The position numbers were made by a program, and so were the translations under genes. Positions 33,440 to 46,310 of a DNA stretch of 64,000 bases are shown here, piece after piece. The notes beneath the pieces are model-generated. The model was not told the origin of the DNA, ran no database searches, and saw only the letters and a program-made list of their open reading frames with translations. The DNA is taken from the NCBI GenBank assembly GCA_003194525.1, contig NBIV01000167.1, positions 124,001 to 188,000 on the forward strand, read 5' to 3'. The number at the start of each line of letters is the position of its first letter. The first letter of the stretch is position 1. This stretch comes from Gracilariopsis chorda. Taxonomy: Eukaryota > Rhodophyta > Florideophyceae > Gracilariales > Gracilariaceae.

Positions 33440-35058
33440 ATCCAAATGGGCTGTCAAGTTTTCATGGGTATGAATGAAGTGACAGAAAAGGATCGAATAG
33501 TCAGCAGGAAGACCAGTGCGCATGAATATGGCACGCAAACGCTTTGTGCAAAGTGAACTGAACGAGCAAGGCCAATTTGGATCGAGGGCAAGAAATGGAA
33601 TGGGGCTTTTACCATGAAAGGACAAAGCAAATGAGGCTATCAGCTGACAAATCAGAAAATTCTGCCAAAACTCTCGCCAATTACACGAAGAAGACAACCC
33701 AAGCGGTGAGTTGGGTCGACCACAGGGAAATGCCGCATAGTTCCAAAAGGTGAAACAAAACCAAAAGCTACAAGACGTGCTCCACTATCCAGATATAAGC
33801 CCTCAATGATGAAGGAGAGGATATCCCTTAGGTTCGCATTCGTCACAAAAAAGATGGCCCGCCGAACTTCAAGGGGACTACAGAATCGTGCTGCTCAGGC
33901 TGAGTCACGCTGCGCGCACCAAAATGGCCGCCAAAATGGTTCACGGACCCTGGCCACTGGGCCACGGTGTACAGCCATCAGGGCGTGCCTACCAGTAGGA
34001 GAGGGGTTTTTAATACAGTGATATAAGATCACGTGGGCAGTGAAACGCGCGCTGTACCAATTGGTTAGTGTACCACGTGGGCTAGAGTGGATAACCAGTT
34101 AGAGCACTACCTTTTTTAATTTTTTGCATAGGTAATGACACTCCATGATTATGGCGCTCAGCCATGCCACTAGAGCAGGCCCAGTCGTTTGTAACGTAGC
34201 AGATTGGACCTGAGGTTTAGCCTTACTCAACCTTAAGGTGAGTGCAGCGCTCTCTCTCCAAAAATGGTAAACGGGAACATCTCTTGGATACTTGTGATAC
34301 CATTTGGTGTCTACAGTCAACCCTCTGGTTTCATTAAGACTATTCAAGCTCGATTAGACCGTTTGCGCCGTACCACCAACGTTACCAATAGCTAGAGTTA
34401 GCCCGCCTGGCTATCTTGCGCTCCTAGTGGTTTAGTGCTGCCACCCCCATCAGGCTACTCAACTTCCACCCTTCAGGTTGAGCCCTCGCCGCGCTCCCCA
34501 TAATGTCTATCCAGACGGACTACCCAGCTGGTACTTCAAACTCAATTAGTTCTACTGCACAGAGTTAGAATGCAAAGCGGCAGGGGTTGACGTGCATATA
34601 TTTGACCTGAGCACTCCCAGGGAGATAACTCAGTGGATTTCTTTCGTAAACACTTTCAGGGAGGTTTCCTAACCCTACGATGGCAATTGTAAACAGAGCC
34701 ATCCTTGGCTGTCTTTATTCAAGGCTCGCCACCGAGAGGTTACTCGCCTCTAAGTAGGACTTACAAGAACTACCTAAACTGCTTAAAAATACTACTGTAC
34801 ACATAGTAAGGGCCATAGACGTAGAGGTCCCAGTGTCAGCCGCTAAAGTGAGATTTATTCAACCCATTAATATTCCAAAATCGGAGCTTGAAACGTCCCA
34901 CGCGTACCACTCTTTGCACCTGTACAGGGCCAGCCATACTCAGCTCATCGGCGTGCAAACTCAACATGGGCGCCATCGCAATGCATCCGTTCGTAGAAAT
35001 AAATGCATAACATGGGCTGACGCAGTGCAGGTACGACCAATTTCATTTGAAGGGTTCA
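33440..35058. other. No supported gene
   Basis: Short open pieces on both strands at 33466-34020 retain some protein-like composition and could be decayed continuation of the cluster. A CACGTGGGC motif occurs twice near 34030 and 34073. A CTAGAGTGG-ATAACCAGTTAGAGCA stretch near 34083 looks like a tRNA A-box, but no B-box or cloverleaf follows. Otherwise I see nothing. Confidence 0.5.
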
Positions 35059-35277
35059 CTACTCATACCATCCCAAGTGGTTGCTACCGAGATTTTTGTA
35101 CTCATTGAGCGTTGTTTTGGGAACAATTTCATGTCGATCGTACCCAAATCGGCACCTCCTGTCAAAGGTACGACCAAGTAAGTATGGATAATGTCTTTGC
35201 ATATTTAAGTTCTTCACCAACGTTCGGAGTTCTTGGTTCTCAAGCGAGTCACCCCGAGGCAGCTGGGCTCTGATCAA
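35059..35277 (-). mobile_element. Helitron fragment
   Basis: A 72-codon minus-strand piece includes CRFGYDRHEIVPKTTLNEY. It resembles the region after the Rep nuclease of Helitron proteins and the KCGYDR segment of the larger Helitron in this window. It is short and isolated, so support is modest. A second piece upstream (35437-35622, KMRLWRKEMERLHMDNK) is protein-like but unassigned. Confidence 0.4.
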
Positions 35278-37436
35278 ATTTACAATGATCTCACGATTTT
35301 CAAATACATGCCGCTCTAAGCAAAGACGATTATGATGATGGGAAGCATTTCTCTTCTGGATCTCAAGTTTGGCGGCGATCTAAACCGATTTCAAACCAGA
35401 GAGATCTTCTGAGTTATTCCATAAATCCTTCATGGTTCAGTTTTCATATTGGTTGTATACTGCTGTAATTAGATCTACCCTACCAAAAGGACGGGCACTG
35501 CCTCCCTGCGGTGCAATTGCTCCGCTGTTTTTGTTGTCCATATGAAGCCTTTCCATCTCTTTCCGCCATAATCTCATCTTAACTGTGATAAAACGCGTCG
35601 TGGAGCCTAGTCTAGGCATCATTTCTTACACATCCAATCTTTTTGTCTTCAGTCCCACGGAGAGTTTTTGTGATTACGGGGAAGGAAAATTTTACCACGA
35701 GAGCAAAGTTCATCTGTTTCGGTATAGGTTCCAGGCCACAGCTCACGTTGTTAAACCATTCTCATTTGTTTCCTTTTCAAGTAACAAAGTATCTAGTTTT
35801 TAATGCTTCTGTTTGTACGAAGCAACCATTTCTGAAGACGAGTGCCAGAGTTCAGCAGCACAGTATCGGTTACAGTCTTTGCTTAGAGTGCTCAGCCCAT
35901 GATAGCCTACTTTCAACCCGTTTGTTCATAAATAAGGTATATTTTGCTGTATCATATGGGGCATGAATCTTACTGCAAGGGTAGAGCAGCGGAATCGCCC
36001 TTTTTTCAGCCTCCATTGAATCAGACTTTAAACGCTTGTACTTGACAAACCGACAGCGAAGGTTTCCGAGTGACATATCATGTGATTCTCTTTCCCCTAC
36101 CAGTTGAGCAGCTGGGGGTTCCGAACTAACCAGTGCACTTGGCTGTACGACGAGCGCTTTAATTGTAAAAGGCGTCCCTCAGCACTGTTCTGATAAATTT
36201 ACAGCCCTGGAGCTCACCTCTAGTAGGGCTCCATGAGCACCATGATAGTTTCAGACAACTATTGCTTTCCGGGTAGAGTCTGCAGAGGTGTGCAGAGTAG
36301 ACTAGTCCCCGTTTGATCTCCTCACAATACTTTTCTCTGCTCTGAACAAACTTCTATACCTCTTTTAGACGATATCTGGTCTTGGTTGCAAGAGATCATA
36401 TAAATTCAGAGCCAAATACCAAATGTTAGAGTTTGACACACTTCTTCTCGTAAAAGAAGAATAGTAGTCCCGTGAACTAAGGTTCGCAGGACCTTCGGAT
36501 CACAAATACATGTATCGCACTGCTTGGATTGGAACAGAAAGAGACAAAGTGCCTTGAAGTCAAAGAAATAACGGACCTCCACCACGAACGTACTTCATAT
36601 GCATGAATATAACAACAGTTCCAAATACAATTTTTAAATGTGTTGATAGAATTTGAAAAGGACGTAAGCGAAATATTTCTTCAAGTTGAAAACTGAGATG
36701 CACTAGTCTGAAAGAAACGCCAAGCAAGCTTGGAATTCAATACCCACAGCATGTTCCTTCTATCTCCAAATTAAGCAGAACTGCGCCGCACGACATGCTT
36801 ATGCCAATCCAAAGCAACCCTTTCGATTCTTTTGGACAATGCGATGCACGTTTGCACCACACTTTCTACAGCAGGACGGTAGGCTACCCGTTCTGGGTTG
36901 GTACTCCGGATCTGAACTACTTGGAATCATATGGCCCAAAAAAATGCTTTCTGTGGTTGAATCTCAAAAATACCTCGCTCCGTAATGAATACCCTGACGA
37001 GGCCCGTAGCAAACCGCATAAGAGTCCTATCTCGTTTAATTTCAACTCTCGACTAGATAAGAGAGTTCATGTATAGCTGTTTAGGGTTATGAGGTTCTAG
37101 CCTACGTTGATGGAGTTCAGTCATGGTTCCAAAGTCCACTTGAGAAAGCTCTTCAGTACTTTTGGTATATACCTGGTGGATCCTTCATCGTTCAGGACGC
37201 CCAACGCCAGATTACGCCCTAACACGGCGTGATGGCAGTCACTGCGCAACTGAGCTCATCCTGGAGACTGGCAAAGTGATAAAACAATTCTGAGATGATA
37301 GTGTTGCGTTGAGCTTAGGTTGACTTAAACCTGAGTTCTAGCACTCCATCAATTGCTCGCTTGAATATTAAATTCCTACTAAATATGCTGGTATACAGCA
37401 TAGGCGACGTTGATTATTATCGTTGTCGGTCGCTAA
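35278..37436. other. No supported gene
   Basis: AT-rich DNA with short scattered frames. The longest, 36795-37076 plus, has no family resemblance. No RNA gene or clear repeat was recognised. Confidence 0.5.
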
Positions 37437-38439
37437 TGTTGCGGAATGTGCCAGACATTGCTGGAACACACGTGTAGAATGTTCCAGTAGTGTCTAGCAC
37501 ATTGCACGCTTTGTTGGCCCAGCAAAGACTACAGTATTTTAGTGATGCTGGCGCAAATTGTCGCTTTATTATTGGTTAGTGTGCAGCTCCAGAGGTCTCT
37601 AGAAGCCAATGGATTAACCTAGACGCACACATGAGTAACTAGCAAGTAGAAATGCGTATTTGGCTCGTTTGTAGTGCCTCTAAACACTATAAAAAGAGGT
37701 TCTGAGCTTCGGACTTTGGTCTGAACTCACCTCAACAATCGACCAACATCTAAGCCCCACCCCCTATCAACCTTCAGCCACTTCAACTATCATCAACAAC
37801 CAGTGAGGCGTTTGCCACTGGATAAAGGGCTTCTAGTGAGGCGTATGCCGCTAGTTGTCCAATAGGGTGGGGACGTACCGTCACTAAGGTTGAAGCGCCT
37901 TAGGCGTGGACGGGAGACGGGTAGTGTGTACCAAAGGTGTTTCTGTCGTCTGTGAGCCCCACCGGAGCTTTGCTCGGATAACGGTGTCGGTCGAAAGACC
38001 TGGTGATTTCCGGACGGAAGTACTTGACGGGAAGCTATCCGCAGGCGACGTGCCGTGCAACCTTTCCTGCAAAGGGCCAGCTTGGGTATACAGTGAAAGC
38101 ATATCCCGCTGTTAGTAGCTCTCCTCGGGAAGCCCTGTAAAGATTGTATGCGCCTGCTTCTGGTTAGTGCAGAGGTAGGTAGGCTGCAGAATCCACTTCA
38201 CATCCGGAGTGTCTGACCGGAAGCCGAGGGTCTGACCCTTAGTGATCCTTGACATAATTCTTGGGTTGCGCGCCGTTTCAACAAAGAAGTTAAGAAGTTT
38301 TATTTGGGGATTGAGCCTCTTGCTCTCCCTAGTGTTGTTTTATTTCATCGAGTGGGTTTAATTCTTTTGATCCCACTGTTTTCAACTTGTTTTGGGGCTT
38401 TTAGCTACGAAGAGCACCCTTTTGGGTTTTATTATTACA
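37437..38439 (+). repeat. LTR-like region (probably Ty1/copia type)
   Basis: It begins TGTTGCGG and ends ATTATTACA. It holds a TATAAAAAG box (37688-37696) and a 21-bp inverted repeat (37447-37467 against 37481-37501, about 18 of 21 matching). Six bases beyond the end, TTGGCCCCCTGC could serve as a primer-binding site. No second copy exists in the window, so the ends are inferred from structure only. Confidence 0.35.
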
Positions 38440-39989
38440 AATTTTTGGCCCCCTGCGTCACCGTCTCGTGATGGTGCCCACAATCGTAATACAGCAATTG
38501 AAGCTGCCATAGAAACATTACAATACTGTTGTGCATATGGATATCTTTAGGTACTCCCATTTCCATCAACTTGCTCCCTTTTATCTTGTAAGAGTTATTG
38601 GTAAATACTACCAATCTATTTCGTTTACAATGTATATGTTTCACTACCAAAATCATTCTATATACCATGCTATCATTTTACTGCACTCGGTATGATTGTT
38701 TTTTGCCAGGTGTAGCGCACTTCATTGCAATGCTTTTACAGCACGCGAGATTTATTTCTTATGCAATACTTTGCAGTGTACGTTGCACTGCAAGCACTGC
38801 AATGGAGACTTTTTTACATTTTGGGTTTCATTGTATACGTTTGCCACGCTATTACTGCACTGGTGACGATTCTTCTATTATAGATTTAAGTATATACGTT
38901 TATTTGTGTTTTGCTATCCCTTACACTAGTTCGAGTCAACAATACATCTATTAGCGCTCCCTCATTGCTGATAACTTGCTACTTATGGGTTTGCAGCGAC
39001 GAAAGAAACGTCAAACTCTTCAACACAAGATCTTCAGAAATGCCAAATAAGAGACCGAAAAGACGCCTTGATGCCCTTGCTGGGCTCTTTATTGGAAAAT
39101 ATATGTATTATTCAGGCAGGTATGAAGCATTAGGAACTGCAATCCAGCTCTTATAATTAGTTTTACTTGGAAGAGGTTCTGTCTTCTGTGAAGCAGAAAA
39201 TTTAATGTGTTTACAGTGGCATGGAAAACCGTCACCTGAATGGTTGTGCAGAAAATCTGCCTGCGAGTCAGCCGGGTGAGCTGGATATCTGGGATAGAGG
39301 TGGTGAGGAGTTGATTGACTTTAAAGCCGTTGAGGATGAGTTGTCGCACCACTCTTCGACGTGGACGACATCTTGAAGCACTGCTTCCCACCAGTATGCG
39401 AAAACATTTCATTTTCATTGGCTAGGCGTTTGGCATGCATAGAAGTCTAGTTCACTTTTATTTCATGAGCAGTTTCTTTGATCTTTTTGTGAAGAATCCT
39501 TAGGTATTTAGACAGTGTATACCTTCTGATCCATCTTTAGCTCGGCACAGTAACGAATGTTCTGCAGGTTGGGCCAGATCCGAAATGGGAGGGATGCATC
39601 CAAATTCGAACTGGTTGCACTTTGATAAGTGTGACTGGATGCGTAATTTGCAACATGGCGGAGTTCAAAGCCAATCCAGAGCGTCAGCAGCAGCAGTTGC
39701 AGCAAAGACCAATCAGCTTTCGGCTTTCCTGCTCCGGCTGCTGCTCCTGAAGGATTAAACATTGAGGACAATTGCCAGCATAGTGCTGTAATTACCCGCA
39801 AGAACGGGAATTGTAGCGCCCCTTTTTGGCGCACACGCTTTCTCTTTGCAAGTAATACTGCAGAGAATCAGAACTATAGTGTTGGGAGGAGGAAGCGTCC
39901 ATACCACTGGCGGCGCTGTGCGCCGCGCTGGAGAAATGGCAAAAAGCGGTGAGGAGAATAGAAAAAGTAGAGAAAGCAAGAGCAGAAAA
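38440..39989. other. No supported gene
   Basis: Open frames are short and compositionally poor. A CAGCAGCAGTTGCAGCAAAG tract near 39690 recalls repeat family S. The 3' terminus of the Helitron should lie in or near this stretch, but I could not identify a CTRR end with its hairpin. Confidence 0.5.
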
Positions 39990-42900
39990 GCAAGTAGTTT
40001 AATTCGACGAATGCGAAACGCATAATCTATGATTACGATTGTGGGGGTATTCAGAACTGATTTGCTTCAAAAGGAACTGGGTTTGTGAAAACAACAGGTG
40101 TAAGGAGAATTGTTTGCGGGTTCCCGTGTGTGATGTGTGGGTCGTGCAGACGCAGCACATGATGATTGCTTGAAAAGCATGACAACGCGACGTACACCTC
40201 ATCCTCGCAGAAGAAGTTGGATCGCAAATCCACAATCAGGCCATCGAATGACTTCCATATCCACTTTGAACGGTTGTTGTAAACGCAAGATGAATGGGGA
40301 ACGTCCGTGGTATCCTGCCAATGTCTGCGAAAGGAAACTGGAAGTCGATAAGGAATAGGAGTTATCGTTCCAGCACCTGCCCGTTCTCTTCAAATCGAGT
40401 CACCTACATCGTACACTTATCGACATTCACGACTACGAACAGCTTTCCAGTGACCAAAGTGAGATGCAGCACGTTCCAAATGATCATAACTGGCACATCT
40501 ATCTTCAAGTCCAAGTTATTAGGCGGTACTGCACTAGGCGCATATTGATATGATAACTCTAGAACGAAAGTATTTGTGATGTTGGACGCTGCGTTCCGTA
40601 CAAGGTCCGGTTTCACTGTCGTAGCTACCACAAGATTGAAGTGTTCGCCAGGAAACGGATCGAGCACTGCTGCATAACGTTCGTTGACCAACTGGTCTCT
40701 GGATAAAGTGATCATTTTCTTGACACCTACATCCTCTTTGCGTCATTTTGTGACTATCGTCGACAGGAATCGGTAAGTAGTTTGCATTTGATCTCTGTAT
40801 CTGAGCTGTAGGAGTGCGTTCTTGGACATTTTGTTTCGTGCAATGGACCTTAAGATCGACGCAAATGCCGGGTCGTTGGCTTAGACCACTTTTTCAGTGA
40901 GATACATAACATGAATAGAGCACAATGTTCACGCATCACTCTTCCTCTATAACCCATTGAGAATTTTTGTGTACACACGTCTGACAGTTCCACTTGGCTG
41001 AGCCTCCATGTACACTTGAGACACAACTGGAAGCCTTTGTGAGTTGCCGGCTGATAGAACGATCGTGAAGCCCCAAAAAGGAGGCGGGGTTTCTATTGCA
41101 CAACACCGAAAATCTTTGAGCAACGCATCTGTGAGTTCAAAAAGACCTCTTGAATGCATGGACGCCTCATCCACGAAGATTAGTTGTATTTCACGAAGCA
41201 GTTCAGTACGTTGATATAGGGGACCCTATCTGGACAAACTACCTATTCAGGGGTTTGTCCTGTCTTTATCTGCTACAAAACGTCATACCAAGCTATGTAT
41301 AGTGTGGCTGCCTTAGTAGAACGATGCTCTAATGCCCGTTGTCCCAGGGATTTCGGCGAGCATTCCTTCTGACTTCGTGATATCGCGGAAGAGGTTGACT
41401 ACGTACGTCCTTCCAGTGCCTGCGGATCCCTGCGCGAAAAATAATTTTCTCGGAGAGCTTGCTTGCTCTTTCAGTTGGTGTCTTTGATTTAATGTGACAA
41501 TGGAGGTGTAAATGGCTTGTGTATGGCAAGGTTTTAACTTGGCGTATCGTGACCGCAACATTGACGCATTTCGCACCACGTGCGCGCCCTAAGTAGTCTT
41601 AGCTCAATTTGTCTGAGTCAGTGCTGCAATATTTTGCTGTAGCTGCTGTGAGAATAAGCTGTGATCGCGAAGCAGTTGTGTACTGTGCCAGTCTGGGATC
41701 TCCACTACACGAGGATCCTGTTCTTGCTTTGGTTACTGCTCTTTGCTTTTATGTATTTCGAGGCATAGAGCCTCCCAGTTCTCAATGGTTATTTTGAAAG
41801 GTCATGGCCTCGATGGTATAGTCTGAAAAACAATTGCCTAAGTCTGAGGGCGTTCTTTATATTTTTACTGCCACTTGAAACGCTATATCAAACTCGGTTC
41901 CGTCCGCAAGCAGTCCGCTTGCAATAGCTGTTTCAATATATGTGTTGTGCTGCTGTCCATTGCAAGTCCTTGCATCTTCACAATAGCTGGAGCCCTGGTT
42001 TATGAGCAGCGAGCGAAGAGCAAACAGCTCAATGGCGGACGGTGACACACATCTCATCCTCGCCACGCACTGCTCGTCTGCTGTTTGCTCTACCAAGTAA
42101 ATGGGCGAATCGCAATTACCTGTGGGCATCCGAATATTGTCTACGCCGTTTTGATTAAACACACTTGCAGGAAGAGTGCGATACAAACACACCTTTTCAG
42201 AATACGAGAAGTAGTCGTGGTTTGCATATGCCTCGGGTCTTACAGAGTATCTCCCCAACTTAGACGGGTGGGATGCGGATGGGATCTGATTTGCAACTCT
42301 GAACAGAAAGAGTCGCTCTATTTTGATATGATGTGCATATGGCAAAACTAACAGATTCCCCAAGCAGTGTTGACGGCGCCTAACACACGTGAAATCATAT
42401 ACGAACGGATGTCATTCTGCACGTGCCCCTCTTGCTGCTACTCGGTCGTCATGCCAGTCTCGTTAGTTCCATTCACTTTGAGCACCACCGCCTGTATTCT
42501 TGGGTGCTTAAAAGCGTATGTATTCAGATAGGCCACTGCACTCCCTTCTTGAGTGCGTTCTATGTCAATATGGGAGCGGTACTGCTTGGTCAGAGTTGGT
42601 TTGTCCATCAGAAGTTTGAGGTGTTCCTGCTTTCTTCTGTGGTAGATCACGCAATTCGTGCCCTCTTCAATGTTCGTATCCTGCGCAATGATGATCCTGT
42701 CGTATCCACACTTCCATCGCTCAACGCGGTTCCGGCCGTAAGACGAGTGGCAATGGCTGTACATAGACCAAATAAGCACACGCAACACGTCTTCGTCACT
42801 AAGAAGGGGCACTTCTGCACGAATCAGCTCGTCGGTCAAATGAATTTCTCCAATCATGCTTCCTTTGAGACACACTGGGATGTGGTGATGAGGTACATTA

Positions 42901-43330
42901 CGCTCTTAAAACTCAAGCTCTGATGAAGGCCCCAAGCATTTCATTCCAAGGATATAGTACGAGTTCGTCTCCAAGTTCTTCAAGACGTCATTTGCGTACT
43001 GGTTTTACAACCTTGCAATCAGATCCGGTCGGTCAAACGGTTAAGGGCATTCAATCTGCGCTGTAAATGCGATACGATTGTTGGTGTCCATACGAGGGCG
43101 CTAGGTGTTCTCAGGGTAGATGTTTATGATGATGGTAGTGAAGAGAGAAGAAAGCCGTCTCTGTGCCACAATCGCCTCTAAATCCATGCATTTGTTCGTC
43201 CAGGAAGCTGCTGAGTTGACAGAGTCATCGCGCAAAAAGCTACGTCCTTTTTCCTCGAGCTGTGATGGTGGCACTTAGCCCCTTTGCTGCTGTGCTTGCT
43301 GGGTCTCCTGCTCTTTTATCATGCGCGCCT
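39990..43330 (-). mobile_element. Helitron (rolling-circle transposon), degenerate Rep-helicase gene
   Basis: Successive minus-strand pieces match a RepHel protein in order. The Rep approach is FDRPDLIARL, followed by a His-triad RNVPHHHIPVCLKG (about 42880-43090) where Helitrons usually have PHxH. Next are KCGYDRIIIAQDTNIEEGTN and RMRCVSPSAIELFALRSLL (about 42000-42700). The Pif1-type helicase follows: Walker A FFAQGSAGTGRTYVVN (about 41430), Walker B VDEASMHSRGLFEL with GNSQRLPVVSQ (about 41000-41170), and EDEVYVALSCFSS (about 40170-40210). Frames change repeatedly and stops are common, so it is dead. The Walker A lysine is replaced by Arg (GTGRT). Confidence 0.8.
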
Positions 43331-43496
43331 GTTGTTTTCTATCCAGACACCACAGTTTTATTTACCAAAGGTTTGCGTGAGATCGAGTCATAGACATATG
43401 CATCAACGGCCCATTGTTCAGACGGAGGCTGTCTGATTACAGTCGTCTCTTCGCAGTCTCAGCTCAAGTGAGCTTTCAGAGCTTCCAATCGTTAAC
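43331..43496. other. Junction between Helitron and chromovirus remnant
   Basis: Short spacer without recognised features. Chromovirus homology begins at about 43497. Confidence 0.4.
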
Positions 43497-43717
43497 GATG
43501 AGATATATGCCACAGTGCGGGCAACCCACTTGGTCACAATTACTGACTAAAGCCCCGACCGGGGATCCTGAATCAAAAAGGAACCGAGGTACATGAGTGC
43601 TGCCAGGAGCTCAATGTAGCAACTCCGGCCGGCCTCGTGAAACCTCCACCATTCGGTGAGTGCGACATACTGGCCCTGTTGGTGGAGTGGAGCAAATCGC
43701 TCAACCTTCAAGTTTTG

Positions 43718-44479
43718 TTATGGGACAAAGTAACCGAATCGGAATTGCCAGCGCCGTCCATAGCGGATGAAGTTTTGTAGGAAGTTGGAACGGGACTGCC
43801 AGAGAAGGTACTGGAATTCAGCCCGAAGAATAGATCGTTCCCAACAAAGGGCTTCTTGCCGCACAGCGGGTAAGTTCCTCCACACGAGGGTTTTGAGGCT
43901 GGCCAGGCGCTCGACGTAACCAATTTCACTGCGTGTGCGGATTTGGCTGATTCCGAAGCTAAAGCCGGTAAGCCCTGGTAACTCGAAATACGCCCGGCTC
44001 TGCCATTGATATGCTATCCACACCAAAGCCGCATGAGCAACAGCCGCGGATTCTCCAGAGTTTCTTTGGATATGGAGAACCGGGTTTACAAGACGATGCC
44101 GCCGGTTCCACGATGATGTGACGAGGCGGGGTAGGTCTCCATGCAGGGTACCGGAACCATCCGCATAGGCCAATTCCTCTTCGGGGGCAGCGATGGGATG
44201 GAACCACGGTATAAGATGGAGCCCAGAGGCCTGGCTCCGACTCATCACATTTGACCCTACGAGGGCATTATAAGACGGCCAAGTCGCCACTGGGGTCGGT
44301 CCGGAAGGAGCCGCTGATAGAAGTTGGAAGCCATGCTTGGAATCTGCGACAATATTGGCAGGCTGTGCCAGAGTTCGCCTTTTTTGTGGCAGGGCTCCCG
44401 ACCGGAAACCGGTTGTGAAGTTCCAGAATGAAGTCGGTCCTGGGGGTTGGTAGGTGTTGTTGTTCATATTATCCTTCAA
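43718..44479 (-). mobile_element. Opposite-strand coding region, family B copy 2
   Basis: The frame shares blocks with family A in the same order: WPSYNALVGSNVM, LIPWFHPIA, YADGSGTLHGDLPRLV, RNSGESAAVAHAAL, NLPAVRQEALCWER and SNFLQNFIRYGRRW. Identity is concentrated in these blocks while linkers differ, as expected for a protein under selection before the copies died. It begins near a Met/Asn-rich MKDNMNNNTYQPP, like MNDDNNINNHSQPP in family A. Confidence 0.8.
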
Positions 44480-44678
44480 AAGGGTGTGAACTGGGTGAGT
44501 TGACCAAGCAGGTGAAGAGTTTGCACTTGTGGAAGGCTGGTTAGCAGCTTTTGCAGGAGGTTGTTTCTCTGAGGCAGAGGTTTGACCCGGTTACTCGCAG
44601 AGGCCTGGAACTTTATCACCCATTTTCCGCTATGATTTGCCCGCGTTCGCTGTTGCTTTCCCCACTAAGGAGAGGATA

Positions 44679-45468
44679 TGAAGTACAATGCCCTCAGGAA
44701 GGGATTCTTAGTACTTGGTTGATTTCCCAAATGTTTCGGTAATGTATTCATGGCATGAACTACCACTACTAATAGTGGATTTGAAAGGTGGAACACGGAT
44801 GAGTCAATTTGCGGTTGGCCACAATAGTGGGCATGAACCACCAAAGTGGAGTTCTTTTGATAATTCTAATTATTATTTTTACACCCATTTCTGGGATGGT
44901 TAGTACTAAGTGCGCCGATGAGTTGCCGTCACACCGGTAAAACTTCCCCAACAAGGGATCCCAGCCTGGGGAATTCGCTCTAGACCTCAACGCCTTCGTG
45001 TTTTTTCTACGTCTTCTTGGAGGAAAGCATCGTAGGATACGGAAAGTCTAACCCCCTTGCGCGTCTGAAGGGCCCCAGTATTCGGATTTTCATTCCAACT
45101 TTCATGTGGTTTGCCTTTCACAAGGTTTGTCTCATGGCACTGCCGTTATTCTTCGTCACAACACTCGTGACTCAGCCCCCCCTGTCTTTTTCCCTTTACC
45201 GGGTGGCTTTCCCCCTACGCATGGCTCGTGTTCGCGCGTGCTACTGACGTGGAACCCTCACCTTTTTAGAGGACGAACACCCCCACACACTGCTTCGGCT
45301 GATACGCGATTTTTACCTCATCTACCCTGCGCAAGTTGCGACGGGTGTCCTCGGCCTTACAATTCGACTACTCGTGCCACTCTTGGAAGGGCTCTACCCA
45401 ACTGGGCTGACCTCTAACAAGGAAAGATCTCGAACATCGTTCGGTCTCTCCCGCTTCCGGGCATTGCA
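44679..45468 (+). repeat. LTR, family B copy 2
   Basis: It starts TGAAGTACAATGCCC and ends near GGGCATTGCA. It aligns with the other LTRs throughout. The right end is uncertain by a few bases. Confidence 0.8.
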
Positions 45469-46310
45469 CTAAAGCACCTTTGCTGAAAATTACAAATCAA
45501 TTAAAGACAGAGAGAACAAAAGGTTGAAAAAGGAGTAAGATCTTCTTCAGAACGCAACGACTGCTTCTCGCCTGCCGGTGGTTAGTAAATACCGTACGTA
45601 CCACGAGAACTTCAACAATATCTTAAAAAAAGTGTTCAAGTAAACAAGGGAGTGTCATCAATGACACAAGAGATTCAAACCATTGCGAAGAAAAGGGCAC
45701 ATTTCAACAGTATAGTCATTGATAGAACAAAAAGGAAAGTTAGAACCAACGTCTCAGGGGCAGTCGTGGCGAGCGAACATTGCATGGTGCTGGTGCAACA
45801 GAAAAGTGATATTTGCACGGAGAAAGATGAAGAGGGACAAGAAGGAAGAGGAGGAGAAGAAGCCTATTGAACTAGATCGTTTGACGGAGAAAGCAAATAA
45901 ATGCAAAGAGAAACTTGAAGCACCGGGAAAAGCAGAAGAGGCTAAGATAGCGTGGGAGAAGGAGAAAGAGAAGTGGCGATTGGCAAAACTTTCGGAACGC
46001 AAAGAATGTCATAAAATGTTCGTGGAATCATGCCGAAGCTGTGCAAAGGATGCGAAAAATAAGAAACTGTTGAAAAACATTAGCTGCGAAGTGTGTGGTT
46101 TCGGTTCAGGACTGGCAACGATGCGCAGCTCTGCTGTTTCAAGCTCAAAAGACAACGGGAAACAAAGGAAGACATCTTTATGCATGTTTCAGTTAGCGTC
46201 CCAGCTCATGTCTGAATGTTTGTACGGTGCCATCGATGTCAGTAGTGAGATGTTAGAGCGTTCCAAATATGACCATGTCCACCATGCTGGCTGTGGGGAC
46301 TGGTGTTGAA
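45469..46310 (+). other. Charged coiled-coil-like open frames, unassigned
   Basis: A frame from an ATG at 45661 (MTQEIQTIAKKRAHFNSIV) overlaps a second frame to 46309, rich in Lys/Glu (KKEEEEKKPIELDRLTEK, then EAKIAWEKEKEKWRLAKL) and carrying C--C-type pairs (CRSCAKDAK, CEVCGFGSG). The two read like one protein with a frame change near 45830. Lys/Glu tails with Cys pairs occur at the end of some DDE transposases, and a transposase remnant follows at 47.3 kb. No direct link can be shown. Confidence 0.3.

Larger units (their letters stand above)
43497..45468 (+). mobile_element. 3' end of a chromovirus (family B, copy 2), fossil
   Basis: Sequence homologous to 17283-18434 of family A (opposite-strand coding region) is followed by a polypurine tract (AAGGAGAGGA) and an LTR at 44679-45468. 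Everything 5' of the opposite-strand gene is missing. The opposite-strand frame at 43718-44479 is open over 253 codons. The element is truncated and diverged from family A. Confidence 0.8.

Noticed and set aside
34083-34113. tRNA-like A-box
   Set aside because: No B-box, no acceptor stem and no cloverleaf could be drawn.
42085-42923. Plus-strand frames over the Helitron
   Set aside because: The minus strand carries the ordered Helitron motifs; these are shadows.
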